DNA of 64,000 nucleotides, from NCBI GenBank assembly GCA_001796335.1, contig MGMF01000014.1, positions 71,982-135,981 on the forward strand, written 5' to 3'. This DNA is from Chloroflexi bacterium GWB2_49_20. GTDB lineage: Bacteria > Chloroflexota > Anaerolineae > Anaerolineales > Villigracilaceae. The position numbers and the translations under genes were made by a program. The notes beneath the pieces were generated by a model, which saw only the letters and a program-made list of their open reading frames with translations, had not been told where the DNA came from and searched no databases. Positions 1 through 8,095 of this stretch are shown here, piece by piece (the first letter of the stretch is position 1; each line of letters begins with the position of its first letter).

Positions 1-66
1 AATAGGGATACATGCTTCATTTACTGAATAATAGAACAGGACGATATACTGTTGGTGTAAATCAAA

Positions 67-1125
67 CTACCCCATGCGCAATTTAAAATCCTGGATGGCC
101 GGGATGGGTGTGGGATCCTCCCCATAGGCCATGGCCAGGTAATAAGCCAGATAATCGCCAAAGTGGAGCGCGCTCCATTGCTGGGCCAACGGGGTATCCC
201 CCGGGGCAGTGTAATCGTTGGTGTTCAAGCCCTCAAGCATGAAAGCTTGCTGGGTCAATTGCGAGCGGAGTTGATTGCGTGGGTAGTCTGACCCGGCCCG
301 CAGGAAGACAGTGGTAATGCGGCTGAGGGCGCCTTCCGGATTGGTCAGACCAGCCAGCGTGTTGTGGTCAGCCTCCGGCAAGCTGTCAAAACCTGCGCCA
401 GCCTTGGCCAGCTCGTTAAATTGACCTTTCCAGCGCCGGGCCACCGGAGCCAGCAGGCCCGACCCCAGCACATTCACCCAGCGTCCCAGCAACTGCCCGG
501 CCAGGCGTTTGGCTGGATTCTGACTGGCCGGGATGTGTGGAACCAGGAATTTCTGCTGTGCCCGCATATCTACCAGCGCTGCGGCAAGATCAGCCGATGG
601 GTCAGATGCCAGCCCCAAGCGGGCAAAGATCGCCAGCAACATGCCAAATGAGAAACCAACTGCCGAACGCGGCTGGCCTTTATGTTCAAACAACCAGGCT
701 GGCGCACCGATCTCTGCAGCCCGGGCGGCCAATTTCCCGCCGGTGGTGATCGCCATCAACTTGCAGAGGTTGTGGATGCCGGTTTCATAGGCGTCCAGGG
801 TCTCTTCGGTATTTCCTGAATGGGATGATGCGATCAACAGGGTTTCAGGACCATAAGCCCAGGCTGGCAATCCATAATCCCGTTGGATACAGATTGGCAC
901 CTTGCAGGTAGGCAGCAGGTAAGTTGCAATTAGATCGGCTGCGATGGCTGAGCCACCCATTCCAGCTATCACCACACGCTGGATGCCCTGCCATATGGGT
1001 AACGGTAGACGTTCACCCAATTGCCAGGCGAATCCCAGTTGATCAGGCAGGCTTTCGATCTCAATCAGCATATTTTGTGGATCAAGTTGTTGGAAGGTTA
1101 AGGGATCATCAAGTTGCATGGACAT
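67..1125 (-). CDS. bifunctional phosphoglucose/phosphomannose isomerase
   Basis: Predicted cytoplasmic SIS-domain sugar-phosphate isomerase that interconverts glucose-6-P or mannose-6-P with fructose-6-P. Seen: the glycine-rich GMGGSAIAADL motif near residue 55, SSHSGNTEETL near residue 100 (phosphate-binding SIS loop), and LPEADHNTLAGL in the C-terminal half, which carries the Glu/His pair of the bifunctional PGI/PMI family. The length (352 aa) fits the family. The frame opens further upstream, but the ATG at 1125 has a GGA about 10 nt before it and the extension looks non-coding. No operon partner is visible; the 79-aa gene upstream is separated by a terminator. It could supply sugar phosphates for glycolysis or for the nucleotide sugars used by the ugd gene at 25.6 kb (inference). 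Confidence 0.88.
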   Translation of the reverse strand: MSMQLDDPLTFQQLDPQNMLIEIESLPDQLGFAWQLGERLPLPIWQGIQRVVIAGMGGSAIAADLIATYLLPTCKVPICIQRDYGLPAWAYGPETLLIASSHSGNTEETLDAYETGIHNLCKLMAITTGGKLAARAAEIGAPAWLFEHKGQPRSAVGFSFGMLLAIFARLGLASDPSADLAAALVDMRAQQKFLVPHIPASQNPAKRLAGQLLGRWVNVLGSGLLAPVARRWKGQFNELAKAGAGFDSLPEADHNTLAGLTNPEGALSRITTVFLRAGSDYPRNQLRSQLTQQAFMLEGLNTNDYTAPGDTPLAQQWSALHFGDYLAYYLAMAYGEDPTPIPAIQDFKLRMG

Positions 1126-1141
1126 TATTATATTCCAAATT

Positions 1142-1177
1142 AAAAAGCAGGGCGGGATCGATCCCGCCAATGCTGCC
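1142..1177 (-). terminator. rho-independent terminator
   Basis: Read on the minus strand, a GC-rich hairpin built on the palindrome GGCGGGATCGATCCCGCC, extended by GCAG/CTGC arms, is followed by TTTTTAA. It lies just downstream of the 79-aa gene and upstream of the isomerase. Confidence 0.8.
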
Positions 1178-1209
1178 TATTAACAAGATGGAGTTATACC
1201 CCCCATGTT

Positions 1210-1449
1210 TTATTCTTCCAGGGGGCGTTTGAACAGGTAATTGCGAAAATAAGCCGGGGATGGCGACTCAACCGTCACCAGTTCCCAACCTTCCTTGCCA
1301 AGTTTGGTCAACAGAGTATTTACCGGCAAAGTGGTTTTGGGCGCGGCGGGGAAACGTCCTTCCGGCCTGGGTGCGCTCAGGTAAACAACCCAACCATACA
1401 GCAGTTTTTGATCATCAAAGATCAACCTGGCATATTCCCATTTTTGCAT
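1210..1449 (-). CDS. small DUF4177-like protein
   Basis: 79 aa. The pattern of an N-terminal KWEYARL strand and a central LGKEGWELVTVE segment is that of the DUF4177 family of small alpha/beta proteins, whose function is unknown. No signal peptide or membrane segment is seen. It is followed by a strong terminator, so it is probably a single-gene transcript. Assignment is from the EGWELV signature only. Confidence 0.6.
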   Translation of the reverse strand: MQKWEYARLIFDDQKLLYGWVVYLSAPRPEGRFPAAPKTTLPVNTLLTKLGKEGWELVTVESPSPAYFRNYLFKRPLEE

Positions 1450-1511
1450 ATTTCAACCTTTCCCAATACTACTTTCTTAAGAAAAAGCATGGCAAAGATT
1501 AATTCTAAGTT

Positions 1512-1712
1512 GAATACATGTATCTACTCACGTCCATAATTGCGATTAATTCCACAGTGGCAGAACGCTGCTGTTCAATGCAAAAAAGCTCTATCTTCTG
1601 TCTTTGCGAGGAGCATCCTCCCAGCGACGTGGCAATCCCCTTGCCGGAGAGGAGACTGCCACGCTGCGCTCGCAGTGACAAAATCTGATATGGTGAGTAG
1701 ATACGAATACAT
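1512..1712. mobile_element. MITE-like element, 185 bp, with 8-bp target duplication
   Basis: Perfect 12-bp terminal inverted repeats GTATCTACTCAC (1520-1531) and GTGAGTAGATAC (1693-1704) bound a 185-bp non-coding element. It is flanked on both sides by the direct repeat GAATACAT (1512-1519 and 1705-1712), which reads as an 8-bp target-site duplication. The interior holds a fragment of the GCGAGGAGC...GCTCGCAGTGACA type that is widespread between genes in many bacteria. No transposase is encoded, so it would have been moved in trans. The remaining bases of the 1450-1825 gap are AT-rich and hold nothing recognisable. Confidence 0.75.
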
Positions 1713-1825
1713 TATAGAACAAATATTTATATGAAGCAACTTTTATTCAACTCAATAGGTATATTACTTAGATTGAAAGAAGGATGCGCCACCAGCTCAA
1801 CTGTTATTTTCCCCCAAAATAAAAA

Positions 1826-2653
1826 TTATTCCCCGCCTTTTTGACGACCTTCCCCTGCCAGGGATGCTGTGCGATCGAAGGGCAGGATCAAGGGGACTTG
1901 TAGGAATGGGTGCGAAACGACCTGTACGGGCAGGTGATATGCCTGCGAGATCCGCTCCGGGGTGAGCACCTGTATGGGGGTGCCGATGGCTTCCAGCCGG
2001 CCTTGCACCAGCAACGCAACCGAATCGGCGTAGCGAGCTGCCAGATTCAGATCATGCAGAGCGATCATCACCGCCAGGTTGTCTTCGTGCGCCAGTTGAC
2101 AGACAGTTTGCATGAGTGCCACCTGATATTGCATATCCAGGTGGGCGGTGGGTTCATCCAGAAGTAATATGGGGGTGGACTGTGCCAGGGCACGTGCCAG
2201 CAGGATGCGCTGCTGCTCTCCCCCGGAAAGCTCGCCCACACGGCGATCGGCAAAATCGAGAGCATCCACGCGCTGCAAGGCGCGCCGCACAATGATGTCA
2301 TCTTTTGCGGATGTCTGGCCGAGAAAATTCAAGTAGGGGGTGCGACCCATCAAGACAGTTTCCCAAACGGTAAAAGCTGGTGGCAGGGCAACCGCCTGGG
2401 GTACCACGGCTATGCAGCGGGCACGCTGCATGGGGGGAAGAGAAGTTAATTCATCTCCATTGGTGCGGATCTTTCCACTTTGCAGGGGAAGAATGCCGCT
2501 GGCAGCCCGGATCAAGGTGGACTTACCCGCTCCGTTCGGACCGATCAGTGCCATGACCTGGCCACGTGGCACTTCCAACGAAATATCCTGCAGGGCCAAC
2601 CTGGCGCCGTAGGAAACGGTTAAACCTTCCACCCTCAACGCTTTGAATCCCAT
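1826..2653 (-). CDS. btuD: cobalamin/iron-siderophore-type ABC transporter ATPase
   Basis: ATPase subunit of a FecCD/BtuCD-type importer, peripheral to the inner face of the membrane. Seen: Walker A GPNGAGKST, Q-loop VVPQAVALP, signature LSGGEQQR and Walker B ILLLDEPT, followed by the H-loop in MIALHDLNLA; 275 aa is a normal length. The open frame begins at a TTG (2665), but the in-frame ATG at 2653 with a TAGG before it is the better start, 5 nt after the permease stop. Third gene of btuF-btuC-btuD. The cobalamin riboswitch upstream of btuF makes B12 or a corrinoid the likely substrate rather than iron chelates. Confidence 0.88.
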   Translation of the reverse strand: MGFKALRVEGLTVSYGARLALQDISLEVPRGQVMALIGPNGAGKSTLIRAASGILPLQSGKIRTNGDELTSLPPMQRARCIAVVPQAVALPPAFTVWETVLMGRTPYLNFLGQTSAKDDIIVRRALQRVDALDFADRRVGELSGGEQQRILLARALAQSTPILLLDEPTAHLDMQYQVALMQTVCQLAHEDNLAVMIALHDLNLAARYADSVALLVQGRLEAIGTPIQVLTPERISQAYHLPVQVVSHPFLQVPLILPFDRTASLAGEGRQKGGE

Positions 2654-2658
2654 GAAAC

Positions 2659-3684
2659 CTACCAATACCCCTGATTTTTAGCCCTGCGCAGAACCCACAG
2701 GAAGAAAGGTGCTCCTGCCAGCGCAGTGACAATGCCAACCGGCAGTTCCTGAGGCCTCATAACGATGCGCGCAAGGATGTCGGCCAGTATGAGGAAGCTG
2801 CCACCTGCCAGCATGCTGAGAGGCAGCAGCCGGCGGTAATCCGCCCCCCACCACAGGCGCATGACATGCGGAACGATCAAACCGATGAAACCAATGATGC
2901 CTGAAAACGAGACCGCGGCCGCAGTAGCCAGAGAAGCCGCCACCAACACTAGTGTTTTGGTGCGCATCACTGGCAAGCCCAACTGCTGTGCCTGGTCATC
3001 CCCAAATTGCAAAAGATTGAGGGCATGCCCATTAAACAGAAGGAAACCCAGCCCAATGACCAGGTAGGGGAGAATTGCCAGTACAGTCAGCCAACTGCTC
3101 TGGCTGCTGCCTCCCATCAGCCAATTCAATGCCCGGCGAACTTCGCCTTCGGAACTGATGATCAGATAGGATGTCAGGGCTGTGGCAAAAGCGCTGAAAG
3201 CCACACCCGCCAGGATCAGGTTGGTGGTTGGTACCGAACGCCCAACACGTGCCAGTGTATAAACCAACAGGACGGTAAGCATGGCAAACAGGAAGGCGCT
3301 CAGAGGAACGGCCATCATGCCCCAAAAAGTGTAAGGCCAGCGAATGCTCATGGCCAGCACTGCCCCCAACCCGCCTCCCGATGCCACTCCGATCAGGTAG
3401 GGGTCAGCCAGAGGGTTACGGAACAGCCCCTGGTAAGCCGTTCCACTACCACCCAGGGCCGCACCTGTCAGCAGTACCAATACAGTGCGCGGCAGGCGAA
3501 TATCGGTAATAATGAACGCAAAAGTTTCCAACCCGGCTGGCATCAGACTGTGTGTCAACCAACTGCGCAAAACCTGCCACAGGTTTTCGGGAGCGATGAA
3601 AACCGAGCCAATTGCCAGGCTGAGGACCATCGCTGCAATCAGCAATCCCAGGTTGGTTAAATAAGGCAGGAAACGACGCGACAT
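2659..3684 (-). CDS. btuC: cobalamin-type ABC transporter permease (FecCD family)
   Basis: 341-aa integral membrane permease of the BtuC/FecCD family with about ten hydrophobic segments. Seen: the family motif GAALGGSGTAYQGLFRNPLA near residues 95-115 and GIIGFIGLIVPHVMRLWWG near residue 265, which is the coupling-helix region that contacts the ATPase. It starts at an ATG at 3684. It lies between the binding protein and the ATPase gene. A strong hairpin separates it from btuF, so it may be expressed at a lower level than the binding protein (inference). Confidence 0.9.
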   Translation of the reverse strand: MSRRFLPYLTNLGLLIAAMVLSLAIGSVFIAPENLWQVLRSWLTHSLMPAGLETFAFIITDIRLPRTVLVLLTGAALGGSGTAYQGLFRNPLADPYLIGVASGGGLGAVLAMSIRWPYTFWGMMAVPLSAFLFAMLTVLLVYTLARVGRSVPTTNLILAGVAFSAFATALTSYLIISSEGEVRRALNWLMGGSSQSSWLTVLAILPYLVIGLGFLLFNGHALNLLQFGDDQAQQLGLPVMRTKTLVLVAASLATAAAVSFSGIIGFIGLIVPHVMRLWWGADYRRLLPLSMLAGGSFLILADILARIVMRPQELPVGIVTALAGAPFFLWVLRRAKNQGYW

Positions 3685-3738
3685 TTAACTCACACTTTTT
3701 GAAATGACATCCATCCGGAAAATCCAGGTTGTAAAAAT

Positions 3739-3796
3739 AACGTCCCGAAGGTTGACATTATTCAAGTCTTCTTTCAAAGTGAACCTTCGGGACGTT
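3739..3796 (-). terminator. intra-operon hairpin between btuF and btuC
   Basis: Perfect 15-bp inverted repeat: AACGTCCCGAAGGTT at 3739-3753 against AACCTTCGGGACGTT at 3782-3796, with a 28-nt loop. In the minus-strand transcript it is followed by ATTTTTAC. Likely a partial terminator or RNA-stability hairpin that sets the ratio of binding protein to permease/ATPase. Confidence 0.65.
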
Positions 3797-3801
3797 GAGC
3801 A

Positions 3802-4779
3802 TTATTTAAATGCCTCCGGATGGATCAGACGTGCCAGGGCTTCCAACCCATCCACCAGGCGTGGACCCGGCCTGGAGACCAGGTTGTCATCAAAGGGGAA
3901 AATTTGTTGATCTTTGACTGCTGTGAGAGCACTCCAACCCGGGCGGGCAGTCACGGTTTCGGGGGCTTCACCGTAGGCCGAGTCACCAAGAATGATGATG
4001 GACGGATCTGCCACCAGCAACTGCTCCAGGCTGATCTGTGCCCAGGCGCTGTCCATACTGGCACCGAAGTTCGTGCCCCCGGCGCGGGCGATCAATAGGT
4101 CCACAAAGGTGCCGGGGCCGGCAGTGTAAGGTGTGGCATCCAACTCGTAATATACAATGGGTTTTTCGGTAACTCCAGCCAGTTTGGCGTCGACAACCTT
4201 TGCCCTGTCATCCAGGTTGGCGATCACATCGGTTGCCCCGCTTTCATTACCCGTCATACTGCCGAGAATCTGAATGTTGGTATAAAGTTCGTCCAGAGTA
4301 GTCGGGTTGGACAGGAAGTAAACTGTCAGACCAAGGCTTTCCAAGTTGGCCACCAATTCAGGCGGATTTATGCCGCCAGCCACAACCAGGTCGGGCTGCA
4401 GGCTGACAATGGCCTCGGTGTTGTATTCACCAAATGAGCCGCCAATGTCGGCTGCATCCAGGGCTTCGGCAGGATAATCGGAGAACATATCACGTCCCAC
4501 CACCTGCGCGCCTGCGCCAACTGCGAACAGGATCTCAGTGGTGGCTGGGGTCAATGAAACAATGCGTAGAGCCGGACCCGGTAATTCAACCGTACGTCCC
4601 AGGCCGTCTGTCAGGGTGATCGGTCCGGCCGGGGCTTCGGTCAGGGTAGGCTCAAGGGTGGCTGCCTGTGTGGCCGGTGCTTCAGTGGCAACAGGGGCGG
4701 ATGTCGGGCTGGCGCTGGGAGCACAAGCCGCCAGCAGCAAGGTCAGACCAACCAGTGCAATCATCAATTTTCGAAACAT
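3802..4779 (-). CDS. btuF: cobalamin-type ABC transporter substrate-binding lipoprotein
   Basis: 325-aa extracytoplasmic binding protein of the BtuF/FhuD class. Seen: a lipoprotein signal peptide (hydrophobic stretch ending LLLAACAPS, with the lipobox Cys near residue 18), a Ser/Thr/Ala/Pro-rich linker, then the two-lobed periplasmic-binding fold with RIVSLTPATTEILFAVGAG and the helix-rich middle typical of the family. The ATG at 4779 has GGAG six bases upstream; the longer frame uses a TTG and is unlikely. First gene of btuFCD, directly after a cobalamin riboswitch, so import of B12 or a precursor is the predicted role. Confidence 0.88.
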   Translation of the reverse strand: MFRKLMIALVGLTLLLAACAPSASPTSAPVATEAPATQAATLEPTLTEAPAGPITLTDGLGRTVELPGPALRIVSLTPATTEILFAVGAGAQVVGRDMFSDYPAEALDAADIGGSFGEYNTEAIVSLQPDLVVAGGINPPELVANLESLGLTVYFLSNPTTLDELYTNIQILGSMTGNESGATDVIANLDDRAKVVDAKLAGVTEKPIVYYELDATPYTAGPGTFVDLLIARAGGTNFGASMDSAWAQISLEQLLVADPSIIILGDSAYGEAPETVTARPGWSALTAVKDQQIFPFDDNLVSRPGPRLVDGLEALARLIHPEAFK

Positions 4780-4803
4780 TTTCTTCTCCAATATGCATTA
4801 TTA

Positions 4804-4852
4804 GGTATCTTCTCAAGAAGCAGGGAGGGGATGCCCCCGGTTTATTGAGGTC
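4804..4852. repeat. short palindromic leader element, copy a
   Basis: TATCTTCTCAA at 4806-4816 faces TTTATTGAGG at 4841-4850 around a G-rich core. It lies between the btu riboswitch terminator and the btuF start codon. It is one of at least six related sequences in the window, near 25.5, 35.4, 40.5, 47.5 and 59.7 kb, each in the leader of a gene. Confidence 0.5.
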
Positions 4853-4863
4853 GTAAGGTTGAA

Positions 4864-4899
4864 GTTATAAATCAAAATCCCCTGTTCAAAGAACAGGGG
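4864..4899 (-). terminator. riboswitch-controlled terminator
   Basis: Perfect 9-bp stem CCCCTGTTC / GAACAGGGG with a 3-nt loop (4879-4899), followed in the minus-strand transcript by ATTTTGATTTAT. It lies about 65 nt downstream of the cobalamin aptamer and before btuF, as expected for its expression platform. Confidence 0.75.
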
Positions 4900-4963
4900 A
4901 GGGGGGAGAGGCATTCCAACAGGGCCGTTCCCACCTCCTTTCCACGAGAGAGTGGCAAACCTG

Positions 4964-5078
4964 GCAGGGCGGGCGTCCTGACTTGCTCTTACGAGCTTAC
5001 AGTTGCGGGACAGTATCGGACTTTACCGAATTCGCCTTTGAGCCTTCCCATCCGGGGGAAGAGGCACCTTGCACAGAT
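4964..5078 (-). promoter_or_regulatory. cobalamin (AdoCbl) riboswitch
   Basis: The minus-strand RNA has the hallmarks of the B12 aptamer in order: AAGGTGCC near 5070, then a GGGAAGGC segment, the core CTGTCCCGCAACTGTAAGC near 4995-5015, and the B12 box AGTCAGGACGCCCGCC near 4970-4985. With the downstream hairpin it would switch btuFCD off when cobalamin is plentiful. This is the main evidence that the transporter carries cobalamin. Confidence 0.92.
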
Positions 5079-5154
5079 ATTTAATTGTGATTTCATTGTA
5101 TGGTAGTTGCTCGATTTAGTCAATAGAGTTGACAATGGAGATGCAAAAATTTAA

Positions 5155-5217
5155 CAAAACGTCCCACCGATTTCCTTAATTCAAATCTTTTTCAGAGAAA
5201 ACCTGCAGGACGTTTTG
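5155..5217 (-). terminator. terminator hairpin after CPBP protease gene
   Basis: CAAAACGTCC (5155-5164) pairs with GGACGTTTTG (5208-5217), with a weakly paired interior. On the minus strand it ends in GTTTTGTTAAATTTTT. It shares its AAACGTCC arm with the hairpin inside the btu operon and with one near 7.98 kb. Confidence 0.6.
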
Positions 5218-5266
5218 CAATTCATTTGCATAAAACATCTTGTTGAGAACTACAAGCATGCTATCT

Positions 5267-5905
5267 TCAGGCAGATAATTCCTCATCCAGCTTTGTTGTC
5301 GGAGCAATCAAGAAGATCAAATTATCCCAAATGATATGGCTCACGATCAGAGCGCCGAGCGGCAGGCCCATGCCATACAGCCCTCCCCAGAACGCACCCG
5401 CTACTGTGGCCGCGCCTACCAATGTAAAGTTACCGCTGGCAATGTGCACGCCGCCATAAGCAGCAATGCCCATCAGTGAGCCCCAGAAACGTCCAAAATG
5501 TGTCATTAGCCCATCCTGCAGAAAGCCGCGCCAGAAAAATTCCTCAGCGGGGCCAATGACCAACCCCAGGCGCAGCATCAGTTCCCGGCGCGGACGGATG
5601 CATTTAAGCTTATAGATCTGCTCGATCTGTTTCCCGCCATTCGGCAGGATGAGGCGCGAGATGCGGTCTCCAAGATGGAAAATGCCATAAAGCCCGGCAG
5701 CAGACCCAATTCCAAGCAAAATGTCTTTCAGCGTGATGCAGGTCTTGCGCAAACTGGGCTGGGTCAACAGTGCCAGAGTGCCAAGCGACAAACCAGTACC
5801 TGTCATGCGATCCCAGAATTTTTTACTTGGGCCGCGGAATGTCAGCATAAATAATCCAGCCGCCAGTGCAGCACCAAAACCAAGCATGGGAAGTGATTTT
5901 TTCAC
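5267..5905 (-). CDS. CPBP family intramembrane metalloprotease
   Basis: 212-aa membrane protein of the CAAX-protease/bacteriocin-processing (CPBP, Abi) family. All three family motifs are visible: E121-E122xxxR126 in GPAEEFFWRGF, His154 in GGVHIASG, and H190 with D194 in SHIIWDN, which together would bind the catalytic metal. Several hydrophobic helices surround them. It starts at GTG, overlapping the stop codon of the upstream fusion gene by 4 nt (GTGA), with GGAGG before it, so the two are translationally coupled. The substrate is unknown; being coupled to a prenyltransferase gene fits the prenyl-protein-protease heritage of the family, but this is only suggestive. Confidence 0.85.
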   Translation of the reverse strand: MKKSLPMLGFGAALAAGLFMLTFRGPSKKFWDRMTGTGLSLGTLALLTQPSLRKTCITLKDILLGIGSAAGLYGIFHLGDRISRLILPNGGKQIEQIYKLKCIRPRRELMLRLGLVIGPAEEFFWRGFLQDGLMTHFGRFWGSLMGIAAYGGVHIASGNFTLVGAATVAGAFWGGLYGMGLPLGALIVSHIIWDNLIFLIAPTTKLDEELSA

Positions 5906-7902
5906 ACTTTGCCTCCCAATGCCAGGCCGATCACCAATAAGATCCCAAAGGCTGCGTGGAGCTGGGCGGTCTCAAGGTCAATTTTGGCAATAGCGCGCTG
6001 CTGACCGTTTATGCCCAGTTCAGACGAGCGGATTGAGCGAACCAAGAAAGGCAATGACAGCAATGCCAGCAAGCTGGTTTCGGGGAGAGCATGCAAGAGC
6101 ACTGCCACCACCACTGCCAGGTATGCGCCTGTCACCAGGGAGATGTAGGCAATATGCGCCCACTTGCGCCCAAGCAGGGCGGATAGTGTGCCGACGCCAT
6201 AGCGGGCATCGTCGCTGATATCACGCCATTCGTTGCCATGCAAGATGGCTGTGACAAGCAGGCCGATGGGCAGGCTGACAATCAACGACGACCAGCTCAA
6301 CTCACCCGTGATGACGTAGTATGCGCCCATCACCATGAGTGGTCCCATTAAAACGAACACCATCGGCAGTCCCAGGGCCTTGTACTTGTACTGGAACGGC
6401 GGTGCGGTGTAACCATAGCCCAGCACCAGCCCGATCAGTCCCAGTAAAGCGACCGGCCAGCCCCGCAATGCGATCAACCCGATGCCTAGCAGGATAGCCA
6501 ACAGGAACGTCCCTCCCGTCAGCTCGAAAGCTTCTCTTTCGGTCAAACGTCCTTTGAGCAAGGCCATACTGGCGCGCGGCGAAGTGATCGAATCCACACC
6601 GTTACGCACATCATAAACTTCATTGATCACATTTGTGCCAACATGCAGCAATACTGAAGCCGCCAGTGCTAGCAAAAAAGTTGTCAGGTTAAATTTGGAT
6701 AGTGCTAAAGCCATCGCTCCAGCCGCCAGAACAGGTATTGAGGAGGCTGTAAAGGAAAATGGTCGTGCAATCTCCACCACGGCACTGAACTTGCGCCAGA
6801 AGCGAGCGGCGAAACCCAGATGATGCTCTGTTTGCAGGCCTCTGGACCCGGATATGGTTACCCTCTCAAAGACGGAAGACAGCTCTTTGGTGGCGTGAGA
6901 TCCGTACAATACGGCAGCTTCGAGCGCCAGTTGGATCTGCTCATCTTCCTGGACAACAGGCTGAATGATGGGTGTGTCCATACCGGCCGAGTTAAAACGT
7001 GCCGCGCCTTCAGCCACTTCTTCAGGTGTCCCGCAAAGCATGAAAGCATCCAGCATATCGTCTGGAATCAGTTCGGCGGCTTTATGAAAATCTTCTGCAC
7101 GCCAGGCAACCATAATTCGGTCACGTAATTCAGGTTCAAAACCGGCCTGTTTCAGGGAGAAATTCGACAACACGCTCATCATGTAGATAACGAATGGTTC
7201 GCGCTTGGCGCGGTTGAGCGCCTCACGGCGGGATTTGTCCACATGGGTGAGCAGGTAACCTGCCACATCCACGGCGCGCTCATCGCGGCCTGCCTCAAGA
7301 GATGCCTTGCGCAGTTTTCCGATCAGCCGCGTCATGTTCGGGATGGACTCAGCCGGACGTGCCAGGTAGCCATCCGCTTTTAGGCCGGCCAGCTGCAGGA
7401 AAGGAGTGCGGTAAGCGGCAATGTAGATAGGAACACGGTGTACCGGCGGAAACATGGGTTGGATAGGTGGCAAGTTTGGGGTTGCTGAAGGGATGCGTTG
7501 ACCGGCCCACAGGAGGCGTAGCATGTCGATGGCCTTGCTGACGCTTTCAACGCCTGCATTTGGAGTATACGGGATGCCCAATTGTGCCAACCGCAAAGGA
7601 ATGGATGTTCCCAGCCCAAGAATGATACGCCCAGGCGCCATTTCGTCCAATGCGGAAACGGTCATCGAGATCAGTGCAGGCGCGCGCGTAAATGTACTCA
7701 AAGCGCCCATCGCAATACGAATATCGGGTACCTGTGCGGCAATTGCTGATGCGTAACTGACAGCATCCCGTTCATAAAGGCTGTCGTGGATCCAAACCGA
7801 ATGCATCCCGCAACGGCGGGCATCTTCCGCCCAGGCAACTACGTCTGAGACTTTGCCGCGCGCGGCAAATCCTATTCCAACAGGACGAGCAAGTTCTGAC
7901 AT
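5902..7902 (-). CDS. fusion: luciferase-like (LLM) oxidoreductase + UbiA/MenA-like prenyltransferase
   Basis: One uninterrupted 666-aa frame with two families. Residues 1 to about 340 form a luciferase-like TIM barrel of the flavin/F420-dependent LLM class (start MSELARPVGIGFAARGK, GRIILGLGTSIP, PIYIAAYRTPFLQLAG). Residues from about 380 form a polytopic UbiA-superfamily prenyltransferase with both Asp-rich motifs of the MenA type: NEVYDVRNGVD and, later, NEWRDISDDARYG. The ATG at 7902 has GGAG eight bases upstream; the longer frame is discarded. MenA attaches the prenyl chain to 1,4-dihydroxy-2-naphthoate in menaquinone synthesis. A second menaquinone gene (ubiE/menG) lies at 29 kb. Whether the LLM half acts on the same quinone precursor or on another prenylated product cannot be told. 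Confidence 0.85.
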   Translation of the reverse strand: MSELARPVGIGFAARGKVSDVVAWAEDARRCGMHSVWIHDSLYERDAVSYASAIAAQVPDIRIAMGALSTFTRAPALISMTVSALDEMAPGRIILGLGTSIPLRLAQLGIPYTPNAGVESVSKAIDMLRLLWAGQRIPSATPNLPPIQPMFPPVHRVPIYIAAYRTPFLQLAGLKADGYLARPAESIPNMTRLIGKLRKASLEAGRDERAVDVAGYLLTHVDKSRREALNRAKREPFVIYMMSVLSNFSLKQAGFEPELRDRIMVAWRAEDFHKAAELIPDDMLDAFMLCGTPEEVAEGAARFNSAGMDTPIIQPVVQEDEQIQLALEAAVLYGSHATKELSSVFERVTISGSRGLQTEHHLGFAARFWRKFSAVVEIARPFSFTASSIPVLAAGAMALALSKFNLTTFLLALAASVLLHVGTNVINEVYDVRNGVDSITSPRASMALLKGRLTEREAFELTGGTFLLAILLGIGLIALRGWPVALLGLIGLVLGYGYTAPPFQYKYKALGLPMVFVLMGPLMVMGAYYVITGELSWSSLIVSLPIGLLVTAILHGNEWRDISDDARYGVGTLSALLGRKWAHIAYISLVTGAYLAVVVAVLLHALPETSLLALLSLPFLVRSIRSSELGINGQQRAIAKIDLETAQLHAAFGILLVIGLALGGKV

Positions 7903-7983
7903 TTTTATCTCCAAATTTTTAAATAATTGTATAATTATACGACAACTATCGTCCGAATTACGACATCTATTTATAGAAATACA

Positions 7984-8005
7984 AAACGTCCCGGTGTACT
8001 TCCGG
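7984..8005 (-). terminator. small hairpin upstream of the LLM-UbiA gene
   Basis: The minus strand carries TCCCGG/CCGGGA arms with a 7-nt loop, followed by CGTTTTGT. It shares the AAACGTCCC end with two other hairpins in the window. Role as terminator or leader structure is uncertain. Confidence 0.4.
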
Positions 8006-8036
8006 GAGAAGGAAATTTGGAAATGTAACAATCAAC

Positions 8037-8076
8037 AAAAAAGGGCTAACCTGGAATTTTCGGTCAGCCCTTTTTT
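8037..8076. terminator. bidirectional terminator downstream of nrfD-like operon
   Basis: AAAAAAGGGCT (8037-8047) and AGCCCTTTTTT (8066-8076) form a hairpin with T-tracts on both strands. It closes the respiratory operon that ends at 8096. Confidence 0.8.
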
Positions 8077-8095
8077 GAATATTTCACGTCAACCA

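Noticed and set aside
3007-3660. 217-codon frame opposite btuC
   Set aside because: Gln- and Asn-rich translation with no hydrophobic core, typical of the antisense frame of a membrane protein gene.
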